Shown: in pieces, positions 40,524-53,297 of the stretch
Layout: each line of letters opens with the position of its first letter
Position numbering within the stretch: position 1 is the first letter of the stretch
Assembly (NCBI GenBank): GCA_948567375.1
Contig: OX419756.1
Location: forward strand, 57,142,552 to 57,206,551
Direction: 5' to 3'
Source: Lunularia cruciata
Taxonomy: Eukaryota; Streptophyta; Marchantiopsida; Lunulariales; Lunulariaceae
Length of the DNA stretch: 64,000 nucleotides
Notes under the pieces: model-generated
Databases searched by the model: none
Told to the model about the DNA's origin: nothing
The model's input: the letters and a program-made list of their open reading frames with translations, nothing else
Made by a program: the position numbers and the translations under genes

Positions 40524-43215
40524 TAGGCCTTGGCGAGGTAAGGTAATTTAACTTTTTTACCCAATAAATGGGTAAAGGTAAAGGGTAAAATTTCCAATTT
40601 ATCAAATGGTAAGGTAACGGGTAGTGTAAAGGTAGAGCATCAATTTACCCTTTACCTAATAAGGTTTACCCTTTACCTTTTCACCCCCCTACGCAGTCCG
40701 CCACACAATCCACCACATAGTCCACAAATGCAATCTGCCAAAGGTCGTAGCCTGCCATGCAACTTGCAAGAAGGCATTTGAGTGTTAGTTTTTGGTTTGT
40801 GAGTTTTGCCACTACTGAAAACACAATATAGAAAACACAATGAGCACCATCAATGATGATGAGGTATGTGATCAGATCAACAATATTAAACTATCCAATT
40901 TGAATGATGGCATTGTGGCCATAGTGATGGTTGCTCCCAATCGCATTGGTCATAAGCGCAAGCAAACCTGTGGGAAGTTCTCGTGGATGTATATCCATGA
41001 ATGGGTGAAAGCAATCTTGGTCATGAGAAAGGAAAGCACCGTTGCAACATTTGCAAAAAGTGGTTTTCTTTGAAGACCAACTGCTTGGGCTGGAAAAGCT
41101 ACCTATCAAATGTCCACGGTATTCTTAGTGATATCGCTAGCAAGCCGGCCTTGTTGGTAGATTTTGTACTAGTGCAGGTGACGTTGCGGGTGATGATCCT
41201 TGATCATGTGGTCCGCAAGTATGAGAATGTTGTCATTGACTTTGCTATTGGAGGTGGCATTTCCTTACATGCATCAAGTAGTGACCGGTTCAAATTTTTG
41301 GTTGAGACCCTAACAAATGGATATGTACTCCTATTGATGTGTACAATTGTTCACCACATTGTTGAACTCTTCCAAATTGCCAAACCTTTGTTGTCTGACT
41401 TCTTTAAGGCTTGCAAAAATGCCTTTTCCCTCACACTAGATGGGTGGTTGAATCATAACTTGAAAGGATTCCATGTTGTCACAACACATTGGATTGATAT
41501 GGCCTTGGCCAAGTCCAAAACCTTGCTGCTAGCAATTTTGGACATTGCTAGTGGTGTGGGCGTCAACTACCATGTTGTTGATGCCTTGTTCAAACACTTG
41601 AAACGCATGGGTTCACGTGTATTGACGCATTTTCTAAATATCATGAGTGACAACGGCTCTAACATGGTTGCAGCCATTATGTATCCCTTCTATTGGATCA
41701 ACAATGAGGTCGGTTACAAAACGTTATAGGAGTCCAACCACATTTGGTGCATTGACCACTCTGTCTAGCTCATTATCTTGAAGGTCATATCCCACATCAA
41801 GGACGTCAATGCAACTCTCCATGAGGCATTGGTCAAGATTCAAAGAAGTAAGAAAATGTGGCAAGCTTATCAAGCTGAATTGGAGGTGGCTAGTCTGCCA
41901 GCAAAGAGCCTTCTCATCAAGATTCACCAATGTGATGGAACTCAACCCATGAGATATGCAATGATGCCATTGCAAAGTGCATTCCATTGGATCACATCAT
42001 GTTGACTTGCAAGGACAATCTTGACATCAAATTGTTGTCTGACAAGCAATGGAATTGCATTGCGCATATGATTGTGTTTTATGGCCATTCCGCCAAGTCA
42101 TGGAATCATTGGTGGCAGATTGAGTGTCATTATTGGACCTCATTTTGGTGTCATTGATGCACTTGATCAAGCAATGAAACTTAAGAGAAGAGTGATTGAG
42201 AGTCATTGATGAGCACCTCATTGTGAGTGCCATGAAGGCCAAGCTCCAAGAATACAAGAAGCTTCTCATGCAAGAACTTACCTCAATTGTTGTGTATCTA
42301 AACCTGCAACTATTGAGACTAGTTGATCCCATTGCAATAAACAACATCAAGGAAATAGTCTGCTCCTTGTTGCAATGCCGGTATTTTAACCTTATTGGTG
42401 ACCTAATTTCTCAACCTGCTACAAACAATAGACTTTTTGCTGCCATGTTCCAACATTAGAATGTCACGGATGACATCATTGATGAGGTTGATGTCTTTTT
42501 AAACCTAGGCCTGGTCACCTCAAACTCATTTATTGACATTATGGTGTGGTTGAAGGCACAAAAAGAGTCATTTTCAACTCATTATGCAATGGAGGTGGAC
42601 TACCTCAGGACCCTAACAACATCAACATACCATTGGAGCGTGTAAATAGCATTGGAAGGTGCAATTTCATGACTACCCAATTATTGCTTTTGCCATCCAT
42701 GTTCATCAAGACCATGTGTCTTTGGTCCTAGATTGGCATTGGCATCATTATGCTGCTAACAAACTACGCCAAGGCAATCTCCAACACCAAGACCGCTCGC
42801 TCTTCAACTAGTAGCATTCTCAAGGACAACTCTAATATTGTTGCACTTGAAAGCAAGCAAGAAAACTGGCAGGAAGAAGTCATTGGCAATGGGGTAGTCA
42901 TGATGATGAATGCTCAGTTTGATGAGTTGGGTTTTGATGTCGAGCTCCTCTAGTTTGTTGCAACAAGTCCAAACATATTGCAACACAATGGTGGTATTGC
43001 TTCAAGCAAGTATTGGGTAGGCATATTTTAGTTTTGTTTTAGACCAATATGTAAACGGAGTTTGGTCACACTAAAAATATTGTTTTTCCTTGATTTATCT
43101 GGTAATTAGTATGGGTAATGGTAAAAGGTAAAGGTAGAAAGACAACCAAAGGTAAGGTAAAGGTAGGACAAAATTGATTACTTTTTTACCTTTTACCTTA
43201 CCCTACCAAGACCTA
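40524..43215 (+). mobile_element. hAT DNA transposon
   Basis: 2692 bp, bounded by perfect 8-bp duplications TACTAGCT and by terminal inverted repeats of about 22 bp. The left end reads TAGGCCTTGGCGAGGTAAGG; the right end, reverse-complemented, reads TAGGTCTTGGTAGGGTAAGG. Ends starting TAGG fit the hAT consensus. Subterminal regions hold many GGTAAAGGTAAA / TTTACCTTTACC motifs in both orientations, the usual sort of transposase-binding array. It is inserted in the second chromovirus and carries a broken transposase gene. Confidence 0.95.
40840..42953 (+). pseudogene. hAT transposase, frameshifted
   Basis: A BED-type zinc finger starts near 41035 with CNICKKWFSLKTN and ends with SNVHGI; one expected His appears as Tyr. 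The catalytic region includes SLTLDGWLNHNLKGFHVVTT (about 41430-41490) and LNIMSDNGSNMV (about 41634-41670). The C-terminal hAT dimerisation segment is split between frames near 42500-42650, ending PLERVNS. The frame changes near 41000 and again after 42003, and stops lie at 41727, about 41766 and 42003. The element is therefore non-autonomous, though its ends look intact. Confidence 0.9.
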
Positions 43216-43223
43216 TACTAGCT

Positions 43224-44560
43224 TGATAGAAATACCTAATTCCTTTGTTAATTGCATAGATATGCCATTCTTTAAACTTCCAAAATCAACAAAAATCTTG
43301 CAATTACTATCAAATATCATACCTTGCAAGTGAAGCAAACTTGCATAGGTCAAGTTTTTAATCCCGTTGGAACTAATCAAATTTCCAATAGGTGGCTCAA
43401 AATTTCCTACTAGGATTCTTTTTTTCCCTTATCATCATGCTCCACAAACTCCATTTGTATGGTTTGTTGGGGTTGCACAATCTTGAGTGTACATTCAACA
43501 ATACAATGCCTAATTTGACAACAATAAAAGAAACTCCTATTTTGTCGCAATCTTGCTCTATTTGTAGTGCCAAGTGGACTCTACTGGATAGCATCAATCT
43601 CCATTGGTGTCAGCTCCTCCACCCATGTGTATTGTGTTGGCAGGTTTTGTGAATGTTGAGGTTGAGACCAAGTTGTCGCAACCAAGGAATCAAAGTGCTC
43701 AACCAACTACATGGCTTCCTCCAAGTGTTTGTGTTCCCGTATGGTCACTTCCAATTTGGTGCATGATTTCAAGCTCCTCACAAATTGATCTAGATCTTCA
43801 CCTTCTATTATATCTAGAATTTTCATTATAGTGTTTTCAAATTGAGTGATGTAGCTTCACACAAAACCAATTTGCTTCAATTTTCTCAATCCATCTCATG
43901 CAACTCATGTATCATTTATAGCTTGGATTCTCTCAATTATTGTGCTTTTGAATTTTTCCCATGTCAAGATTAGCACAACAAATTGCCATTCAATTTGCTC
44001 CACTTAGAATTACCACCATAGTTTTGCCACTCCATCCAATTGGCTTGAAGCCAAGAGAATCTATCTTTGTTCATCTCTTTAAAGATTTATAGCTTCAAAA
44101 TAACATTCACAATCAAACACAAAATTCTCCATTATGCTAAGAAGATTCTTGCTTTCAAGTACCTTGGGCTTTGGAAATTGGATTTTCTCTTCTCCTTCTC
44201 AAAATGGTACTTTCTCTATTTTCTCTTGTCATTGATGGTCTCTTTTTTCTAACAATCAAGTAAGGTGCTCAATTTATTATTGCATATCATAATAATGTTG
44301 GGCATTGCCACCATAGCTACTACTCTATCAAATTATCTACAATTATCTAAGTTAACACTTAGATGTAACATGTCCACCATTTTCTGTAAGTAACAATTGG
44401 AAGTATCAAAGGCTCATAAACAAGGTGATTGTATTTAGAAAATTATATCCAAAGCATGAGAAGATGAATTGCATGAAATGATGCTTGGGTAGTGCATTGA
44501 TATGAAAATCCTAATGGTTTAGGGGAAATGGATTGGGTAGTCCATAAATTCCATCTATTC
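43224..44560 (-). pseudogene. gag/protease remnant of second chromovirus
   Basis: This segment lies between the hAT element and the primer binding site, where gag and protease belong. A degenerate zinc knuckle, C-x4-H-x4-C with the first Cys replaced by Phe, is near 43510-43560. No long frame survives. Assignment rests mainly on position and the knuckle. Confidence 0.55.
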
Positions 44561-44567
44561 TATTCTT

Positions 44568-44579
44568 GCTCTAATACCA
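44568..44579 (-). promoter_or_regulatory. tRNA-Met(i) primer binding site, one mismatch
   Basis: The - strand reads TGGTATTAGAGC beside the 5' LTR, one base different from the site of the other chromovirus. The change is C to T. Confidence 0.85.
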
Positions 44580-44580
44580 A

Positions 44581-45049
44581 TATAAAGTACCAAGGAGCAA
44601 AATAGAAGAATGAAAAATCACATTCAGATTCTTGAATGAGTGAAACTCTAAATGCCTAGCATGAGCTTGGGCTTTGGTATTGATAGGGAACATACAAGGC
44701 TCTTGAGAAGCTTCTCAAGAAGCTTTCTAAAAGTCATCTTCTTAAGCGTGCAAGCTAAGCTAACTAGGAAGCTTCTCAAGAAATTCCTTCTAGAAACTAA
44801 CTCCTTGGCATGCAAGCTAAGCTAGTAAGGAAGCTTCCTTTTAGAAGCCATCTACTTGGTATACAGTTAAGCTAACCGAGAAACTTCCTCCTAAAATTCA
44901 CCACTTGGCATACACATTATCCAATACTTGGAAGGAACCAATTAGCTTCCTAGATGTTTCTAGAATATTCTTATAAGTCTTGGCTAATTTTTCATATTTG
45001 CTCCTTTGTTAGTCTTGACTAACTCATCTATAAACTCCATATTGTTACA
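44581..45049 (-). repeat. 5' LTR of second chromovirus
   Basis: 469 bp, matching 36152-36598. The + strand left end is TATAAAG instead of TGTAAAG, a decayed terminus, and the right end is TTGTTACA. TTTGG follows directly as the target-site duplication. Confidence 0.9.
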
Positions 45050-45054
45050 TTTGG

Positions 45055-46464
45055 AATGCTTGGTCTAGAAAATGGAAGCTGCACTTGTTCTCCAAGTTCC
45101 ATATGTGAGGTGATGAGGTGATTGGTCTACAATAAGGACCAGTCTAGTTCTATTGGCTAGTCAGGAGTTGTGATCAGCTCTAATAGAACAAGTTGTGCTA
45201 ATGCTAAAGTTCTCATGGAGAAACTATGGTAGTTGCTGAAACTTTGAGGAAGGAAGGGTGTTCTAAAAACAAACTCAGAAATACTACACAACCAATTGAG
45301 TTGCATAATAGCAAGGTAGAAGTCAAGGATTCAACTTATATTGGAAAATGGTTACAATTCCAATTCCAATATCCTTCACAAACTTTTGCCAATGACAACA
45401 ATACAAAAGTGAAATACCTCATAACCTTATGCTCATAACCAAGATTCTTCACTTGAATTCTATGCTAAGTGATATCTCCATGGGACAAAATTGGTTCTCA
45501 ATCCAAATTCCCAAGGTTTGGTGGAGAAACTTTTCAACAAATCAAATCCACCAATTTCAATCTCAAGGAGGATTGTCAAATCCTCTACAATGTGGACTTC
45601 ACAAGGATCCAACAAGCTCATGGTTCCACTTTCATGCCAAACTCAACATGAGCAGTCTTGAGATGTACCTTCAGTGGATAGAATCTGCTCCATGAATTGC
45701 AATTGACAAAAGAGCTTCAAAGGAGCTCAAATCTTGGAGAAGACATAGACTCAAAAAGCACTAATTTAGAATGTTTTGAGACAAGAATACAGTCTTTATA
45801 CTCTAAAATCTTGTGCAAAAGCCTCATATGTGATCGGGTGCCGCACTTAGCCTTTGTCTCACCAAGTTCAAACTTTAGGTAATGGCTCTTAAAAGAGTTA
45901 TGTGACACACTAGCTCTATAGAACCACCCAATAGTCCCATGTCTAACATGTGTCTAGTCAATTTTACTAGCAAGGTCACATTTGATATGAAATAACATTA
46001 TATCTAGCACCCAATATCACAATTAGAAGATGCTTGGAGCAAATAAGATGCAGTTTCTATTAGTGGGATCAAATTCATGCATTATTCATGAACAATTATG
46101 GTAAATCAACTTTGTTAGCTCCATTAGCTTTCATGACTATCAAATAATAAAAAGATAAAAGTCACTTGAAAGGTTCACATAGCTTCTCATGAAATGACTA
46201 CCGGTTCCAATCTCACACAATGCACTCTTTATAAGATCAATGTGACTTAGTTCACAATGAGATTAGTGAAGACAATTAATATCCGAGTCTTGATTGGTGT
46301 GAAGTCAAGGGTGATGTATTTTGGGCACTAGGTTCATTTACAAGTTCAACCACCTCCATGGTTGAGCTTATAAACTCAAAGGTTCATCATATTACATGTA
46401 ACTTTCATTGACGTAGCTTCTAGAATATTACTATCTTCCGGATGCAAAGAGCATAACCTCCATT
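45055..46464. other. Non-coding, nothing recognised
   Basis: Short open frames on the + strand near 45430-45700 resemble no family I know. No repeat structure was seen. It ends with CCATT, half of the next target-site duplication. Confidence 0.4.
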
Positions 46465-47204
46465 TGTAATACTAAGAGCTAGCCATATGATCTAGATGTG
46501 AAATTTAGTTTGGTAACATCCAGAATGATGTTATACATGATGTTCAAAATAGATCAGATAGAAGTATCACCAAAAGAGTACTTCTACTAATAGAGAAAAA
46601 ACCAAAATAGACTTGAGAACCTTAGAACCAATAGCTAGACATATGATTTAAAGGTGAGATTTGGTTTAGTAACATCTAGAAGGATGTTACACATGATGGA
46701 CTAAATAGATCAGAAAGAGGTATCACCAAAAGGGGACTTCTACTAATAGAGTAGGAACCAAAATATGCCTGAAATCTTTGAAGGCAATTTTGGAGGCCTA
46801 AATGGATGAATAAGGCCTTGAAAATGTGCAGACTCCCCCCTTCCCAATGGAGGACAAGCTGGCCTTCCCTCCTCCCTGGTTTGTCTTGTTGAGAGCTTTC
46901 CAATGGTACCTTACTCACGTGATTCTGAGACTCCTACATGGAAGATTCCCTAAAAGATTCCTCCAGTCAAAGCTTGTTTGACCAACTAAATAGGACCTAG
47001 ACCGACATGTCACTCATCCAAGTAGGGAATCCAAGGGTAGAGTTTGCTGACATGTCACCTATCTGTGTGCCTAATCCTATGTTGGAGCTTTCTTGGAGGA
47101 GATCCTCTTTGTCTATATAATAAAGAGAAGGTGCTCCTTTGGAGCAACGAATGTTGAGTGTGTAATTTGTGTTTTCTTTCTTCTCTTGTCCTTGGAGTAC
47201 TACA
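46465..47204 (+). mobile_element. Solo LTR with perfect 5-bp TSD (2 U3 units)
   Basis: 740 bp, from TGTAATACTAAGAGC to TTGGAGTACTACA, sense strand plus. CCATT is present on both sides (46460-46464 and 47205-47209). Two U3 units are present, and GTCTATATAATAAAGAG near 47111 is the promoter box. Confidence 0.95.
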
Positions 47205-47386
47205 CCATTCTCTCAACTCAACATTCCAAAGTAGCATTTTGAACCAACATTAAGGTTAGGCAAAACCAAAGGCTACTTTTATAAATAGTGAATTGATTAG
47301 GGTAGGTTTGTAATATCATTGCTTGTTGGGGATATTTTTTACATTTGCTATATTTTTATTCTTTCATTAAGTTTTGATAAGTGTGT

Positions 47387-50300
47387 TGTGACAACTCAAC
47401 AAATATCACTTTTGCAGTAATCAAGTAAGTTAATTTTGCTCCCGTAAAGATATGATTCAAAAATGTCCAAATATGAAGCAAAGTAACTAATGTGGTTCTT
47501 CTTAATTTCTTCTTTAGACTCTTGTGTAGAAACCACACCCAGAAGAGAGTAACAAGCACTAATTTGTAGTCTCATTACAACAATTTGTCACCCATAATCA
47601 CAACTCTATCAAATCTTTCCAAACAATTATGATAATTCAGTCTCTCCCAAAAATGGCACTTCAATGCAAAACAACTTTGCCTCAGAATTGTGTTCCACCC
47701 CCCACTAAAGGCACAACTTCCTCAATCAAAACTGCTTCACATCAACATTGCAATGCACTCACAAATGCAAAATACTACCAACACTACAATTCCTCTCAAA
47801 TTTGTCAAGGCATTGCTCCGATTGCACTTCACTCAAGATCAAACACATAGAATGAAGATCAAGGTTGTGGAATCCAACATCCAACAAACACACTGACTTG
47901 CACTTCAAAATTTTCAACAAAAACACAACGCTAATACTTGGAATCAAGCTCAAGCGACGACCACTAAAATCCACACTTTGCTTTATCTATTCTTAGGAAA
48001 ATGAACACTAAACAACAACATACTACAAATGCCACCTTTAAATAGGAAAATTCTTCATTAGTTATCTAACAACTATACTGTTCTACAACAACTTGACCTA
48101 CCTGTAGATCCAAAATGACAATGCAACTCTTTATATCTACCTCTTCAAATCTCAAAACTGTTACTACTCCAATCCGATGTCTACTTCTTCCTTGGCCTCT
48201 GCACCAACAATCTTAACTTGTGCAATCTCATTTCTTCAATTCTCACATTGGCTTTAGTACTTGGCATTGCATTCATCTTCACTACTATCCCCTTCAACCT
48301 TCAACGGCTCAAGCCTCATTCTTCTCTCATGTTCCCGATCTGCCTACCAGTCTTCCCGATACATTGCCAGCTCTACCTCAAATTTGGCCTTCACGTTCTC
48401 CTTCTCTTTCTGCATTATCTTCTCTTCTAGATTATGAAGTAACTCCCTCAATTTTTCTTGTTCTCTATACCTCACTGTTAATTCTCTTTGCTAGAGCTGC
48501 TTCTTCTCTTCTACACTCTGCATTACTCTATCAAGCTCTTGCTCCTTCTCTGCTACCCTTGACAAATCATGCATGATTTCTAATCGAGAATCAACAAGCT
48601 ATTGTTTCAAGATTTCATACTCAGCTATGTCTTTCCCTGGCTATGACATTTTGCTCTATTATTCTCTCTCTACTCTCCATTTCTCTCCTTAAATTCTCAA
48701 TCACCTGATCATCTACTCGTAGTACCTCCTTTTGCTCCTCTCCTTGGGTTATACTCTCCTTCAACTTTGAGTTCTCTTCTTCTAACTTTGCCAACACCTA
48801 TAACACAGTCTTTACATCTGGATACTCTGATTGCATTTCTTTCTTCTTCTCCTCCAACTTCATCAACAACAGATAGACAATCGCCCGCAGATACTCCACT
48901 CCTCCAATCTGGTTCCTTTATGCTTGCGGGCTTTTCTTCTTTTTTGCTTCTTCTTTACCAAACACTCTTCTCCTCAGCCTAAGTTGCCTAATTGGAATTG
49001 ATTCCTCATCCCTGAACTTTCACTTTCCATTTCTCGTCTTTGACTTGGCCCCGCCTCATACGTTGCATTTCTTCTGGATTGGATACCTCTCTAAATGATA
49101 ACCTTCTTCTCCTCTTTCTCTAGAACTTCCTCTTCTTCCTTCCGGTTATCATCTTCTAACATCTCTAGCTTTCCCTTCTCTTCCTCTAGTACTGGCTGCA
49201 TCTCCACTCCATCCTCGCTCTTGCTACTTGCTTCACCATTCTGCAACGTGAGTTTGGGTTCTTCTTCTCTCTTCAAGTCTTTTGACTTGTACTCGGCTTC
49301 TCCTTTCAATTCTTCTTCCTATGATGCTATTACCACCTGGTCTTTCTTTGGGTTCACTTTCTTGGTGATCCGTTGTCTCATTGTTGCTACTTCTTCTTCA
49401 GGTTGACTCCTCTTCTTTGACTTCAAAGCATTCACCGCCAATCTCATGCTCTGCTCTGTCTATGTATAGTACTTGTCTTTGCTTCTGATCTGAAGAATGT
49501 ATTGTATTGTTGCTCATTTGCATCAAGATCTCTCCTTAAGTCGGGATGGAAGTGCGACACCATCTTGTGTTGTTTAGCCACATTCAATAGATTCAATCCC
49601 AAGTAAAAATGGGTTGCAAATGGCACAATGTAGTGTGGAAGTGACTTATCCAGCAAATTCCACACCATTTGTCTCATGCATTGATTGAAACACTTTGCTC
49701 AATTGATCAATTCCCCTTATGGAAAGACACCGCTTGATGTTTCATTACATGAGTAGTTTTCTCCAAGTTTAAGATGGTCATCATTGCTCCTACAATGCCT
49801 CTCCTCACAGGGTCCTTATAACTCTCAACCTTATATCCATTCTTTGTGCATTTTGAGGAAAAGGCATGTTGTACTTCTTGGGTTTCCTCAACTACCTCTC
49901 CTTTCCCCAAGAATATGGCTCCCTGCTCCTCATCCGCCTCTCTTTTGAGTACTAACCTCCAATCCGACTCTATCCATCAAGCTTGATTTCCTCTCTTACT
50001 CTCTGCCTCGGGTCCATCCAAACACTTACTCTCTAGTATTTTGGTCATGAAGCTTGGAAAACTCAGATTCCAATTCCATGCCAAAAATATGATCCAACAC
50101 CTACTCAAAACTTCAATTCTTGCAATCACATCTAACCTCTGAATTGCAAGATTTCTCATTGCAAATTCCAATTTCTTCTTTCCACCTCTCATCTTACTCT
50201 CCTCTACTCTGGGTTGGTGACTGTTCTTTTGCTTGACTCTTAGACTAACAATCTTGACCTCCTCTTGATGCACAAGTGCGTCTCTTACTACAATCTCTTT

Positions 50301-50766
50301 TCCCCGATCCCCCTTAGGACAACTCCTTAATGACGATGGGAAGTTACTTGTCATCTTTTTGTCTCAATCCCAAATTATATAGTGGCACGTCTCCTCAGTT
50401 GTTCTTCACTTTGAGCTTCTACCAAGAAATCACACCTTCTGCATGCTCTTGTCAATGTCAATTTTCCCCCGTTCATAGGTCCGCTATTTTTGTGTGTAGT
50501 ATCTTCTTGAATGTCCAACCCCAAAGGAAAGTTGATACACTATCCTCGCCTTGGGTTGAGCATCCCGAGATGAAGTTTCCTTACTTCGGGTTGAATGCTA
50601 ATAGGACCAATACAAGTACTTTGTCTTCTAACACTAAGTCACTTTACTTTGGATTACAACCCACAGACACCATTCTTTTCTTTTTGATGCCATATAGGTA
50701 CAATATAACTTTGTTTGTACACTTCTTCTTCAAAAATAGGAAAAAAACAAAAATGTGGGTACCACG
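47387..50766 (-). mobile_element. Unclassified TG...CA element, copy B
   Basis: 3380 bp, homologous along its length to 59142-63008. On the + strand it opens TGTGACAACTCAAC and closes GTGGGTACCACG. TGTGT flanks both sides (47382-47386 and 50767-50771), though the low complexity makes this weaker than copy A's duplication. No terminal direct repeats and no pol domains are seen. Relative to copy A about 385 bp are missing where copy A has 59965-60350. Orientation is given by the ORF, on the - strand. Confidence 0.7.
48240..50354 (-). pseudogene. Unrecognised ORF of copy B element, broken
   Basis: The N-terminal part (50354-49977) starts MTSNFPSSLRSC and matches copy A's MTSNFPLPLRSC start. Further matching segments follow at 49910-49707, 49677-49444 and the acidic 49309-49091 stretch. 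Stops and frame changes separate them. On the - strand CTATATAATTTGGG lies just upstream of the ATG, matching a TATA-like box in copy A. Product and function are unknown. Confidence 0.6.
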
Positions 50767-50771
50767 TGTGT

Positions 50772-52540
50772 GAGTCCTTTCAGATCTTACAAGAAAATGC
50801 ACTATGTTTGTACTATTTCTTTCTTGGAGCAAGTCACTTATCACATATTCCTTGGTAAGATTTAAAGCTTTGCATTGATAATATACATTTGTATGTTTAG
50901 AGGTAGAAGACTATCAAAACTCAACATAAGGATTGTTCTTAATTTACCATATAAGTGGCGTTTGGATGTTTAGGCAAAGCAATTGTTCAAGATTGAGATC
51001 ACATGCCATACTAGGAGCTTTCAATTTCAAGAATTAGAAGAAGCTTATAGCTATGGAGCATGCACCATAGACGTCAATCTGGAGCCTTGTAAAGCAAGAA
51101 GTGTACTAAAGTGAATGGTCTATACAAAAATTTTACAAGCTATAGTAGGTTTTAACATGCCATGTCATAAATCAAAGTTTGGCTTGGAACTTGGAGTTAT
51201 GAGAGGTTTTAAGATTTAATTATCATTAAAATTTATAAATAATATTAATATTTTGAAAGAACATTTGTCCAAATGTGCCAAGTATCACAATAAGAAAACA
51301 AAGTGTGCTACATTGTGTAAGTGGGATAGAAAAGGAGTCTGAGATCCACATGAGAATCAAATATGAAATAGATTGGGATCAAGAGAGATTCAACTATTTA
51401 GCAAAAGTAGACATGGGGAAAAAGATCAAGGCCATGGAGATGCAAAGAGGAAATCCAATCCCAACATTGCATAGCAAACAAGTGAGAACTACAAAAGTTG
51501 TAAGTGTAGATTGAGTGGCAACTCCATCTTGGAAGAATGTTTGTAAGATTAGATGGAGCAAAAACTCTATTTTTGAAGAATGAATTGTACACCAACTTGG
51601 AGAAATTCATGAATCACTAAATTTTAAAACCACACTTGGAGATTGTTAGAAATTGAAGTTTAGAAACCATGGAGTTCACAACCATTAGAATGGTAGAAAC
51701 TAATTTGGTTCCCCTTCACCAAGACATAAAGCAACAACACATCTATATTGCTCATTATTTGTGTACATATTCCAATTTCATTTCCATTTCTAGATTTGCA
51801 AAGAGTTGTTCCATCCTCATTGCAAGTGTAGGATTTCAAGACTTGTTGAAGATGATTTGCTCTGCCCCTGCTAGTACTCCTATGAGTAAATCAAAAGCTT
51901 GAAGCAATGATCCTTGTATTAGCTCCACAAAAAAGGTGATGATAGTTACTTATTGGTTGGGCAAAGTACCAAATCTGAGAGCAAGAAACCATCTACAAGA
52001 TGGAATAGCAATATGGGGGGGAGGGGGGGGGGGAGAAGGATTATGGGATCCTCCATTACAAGGCTTGCAAGATAAGTTGTCTATGGGCTAACCAAGCTCA
52101 AGTGTAGGAGAGAGAAGTGCTGGAAGATTTTCTTCTATGGGCTATGTAGTTAAAGAAGTATAGGTATAATCTTCCTATTTTGTACTATAGCAAAAGAGGC
52201 AAGTAGTAATTAAGACTTGGGTGGCAACTTGACGATATCAAAGTATGTAATCTAGGCTAGGAACATCTAAGGGAGGAAAGCCAATTAGCATTTATAATGT
52301 GAGCATGCAAAGAAGGTGGCGGCCATGAGTAGAGTAGTGATAAGGGCAGAACAAAAATTCTTTTTAGGGTTAGAGTGGCTATTTAAGCAAATTATATCTC
52401 CTATTGGAAAGTAATCTCCTAACCAAGAGTCCATGATAGAAGGTTCTTGCAAAGTCATATTCACTTATCTCTTGTAACCCTTTTGTTGCCTACAAGTTAA
52501 GGAAGAGAGAAATTGTGACTACATGAACTAAGCATTACCT
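50772..52540. other. Non-coding, nothing recognised
   Basis: AT-rich. A G-rich run (about 52015-52034) is the only striking local feature. Short frames near 51275-51514 and 51669-51902 have no recognisable relatives. Confidence 0.4.
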
Positions 52541-53297
52541 TGTAATCTTCCAAGGATAGGAGACATTAAGAGAAACAAAGGAGAAAACACAAAGCTCTGC
52601 ACTCAATCTTTGATGCTCCAAAGGAGCACCTTGATTGTATTATATAGCAAAGGGGACTCTTCCAAAGGAAGCTCCACCCTTGGATCAGATATGTGGATTT
52701 GGTGACATGTTAGCAAGCTCTACCCTTAGATGCAAGCACAGGTTACATGTCGGTTATGATCCTATCTGGTTGGTCAAACCATCTTTGACCAAAAGGAATC
52801 TTTGGATAATCTTCTTGTAGGAATCTCTGAGTTGCATAGATGAGGTACCGTTGGAAAGCTCTTGATGAGACAAAATAGGTGGGAGGGAAAGCCAACATCT
52901 CCTTTATTTTGTATGTGAAAGGAGGAGGGAATTTGCACATTTTCAAGGCCTAATTCATCCGTTTAGGCCTTTGAAATTAGCCTTGAAGTTTTTAGGTTAT
53001 TTTTGGTTCTTGCCCTATTAGTAAAAGTCCTCTTTTGGTGACACCTCTATCTGATCTACCTAGCTATCATACATAACATCTTTCTAGATGTTACCAAACC
53101 AATTTGCACCTTTAGATAATATGTCTAGCTTTTGGTATAACAAATTTATGATATTTTTGGCTCTTGTCCTATTAGTAGAAGTGCTCTTTTTGTTACACCT
53201 CTATATAATTTACCTAGTCAATCATACATAACATCCTTCCAAATGTTACCAAGACAATTTTCACCTCTAGATGACATGTCTAGTTATTGATATTACA
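52541..53297 (-). mobile_element. Solo LTR (2 U3 units)
   Basis: 757 bp, on the + strand from TGTAATCTTCCAAGG to TGATATTACA, sense strand minus. Two U3 units are present; the second starts after TTTGGTATAACA near 53140. The flanks TTACCT and TTACT resemble each other but do not form a clean duplication. Confidence 0.8.

Larger units (their letters stand above)
36152..45049 (-). mobile_element. Second Ty3/gypsy chromovirus, with nested insertions
   Basis: An LTR retrotransposon on the - strand with LTRs at 36152-36598 and 44581-45049, flanked by perfect 5-bp duplications TTTGG (36147-36151 and 45050-45054). A primer site is at 44568-44579. Domains run, in - strand order, from gag (44560-43224) through RT and RNase H (40500-39050) and integrase (38600-36940) to a chromodomain (36810-36660). 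A solo LTR (37842-38536) sits in the integrase zinc-binding region, and a hAT transposon (40524-43215) sits between gag/protease and RT. Its coding region is far more decayed than that of the element at 9616-16218. Confidence 0.9.
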
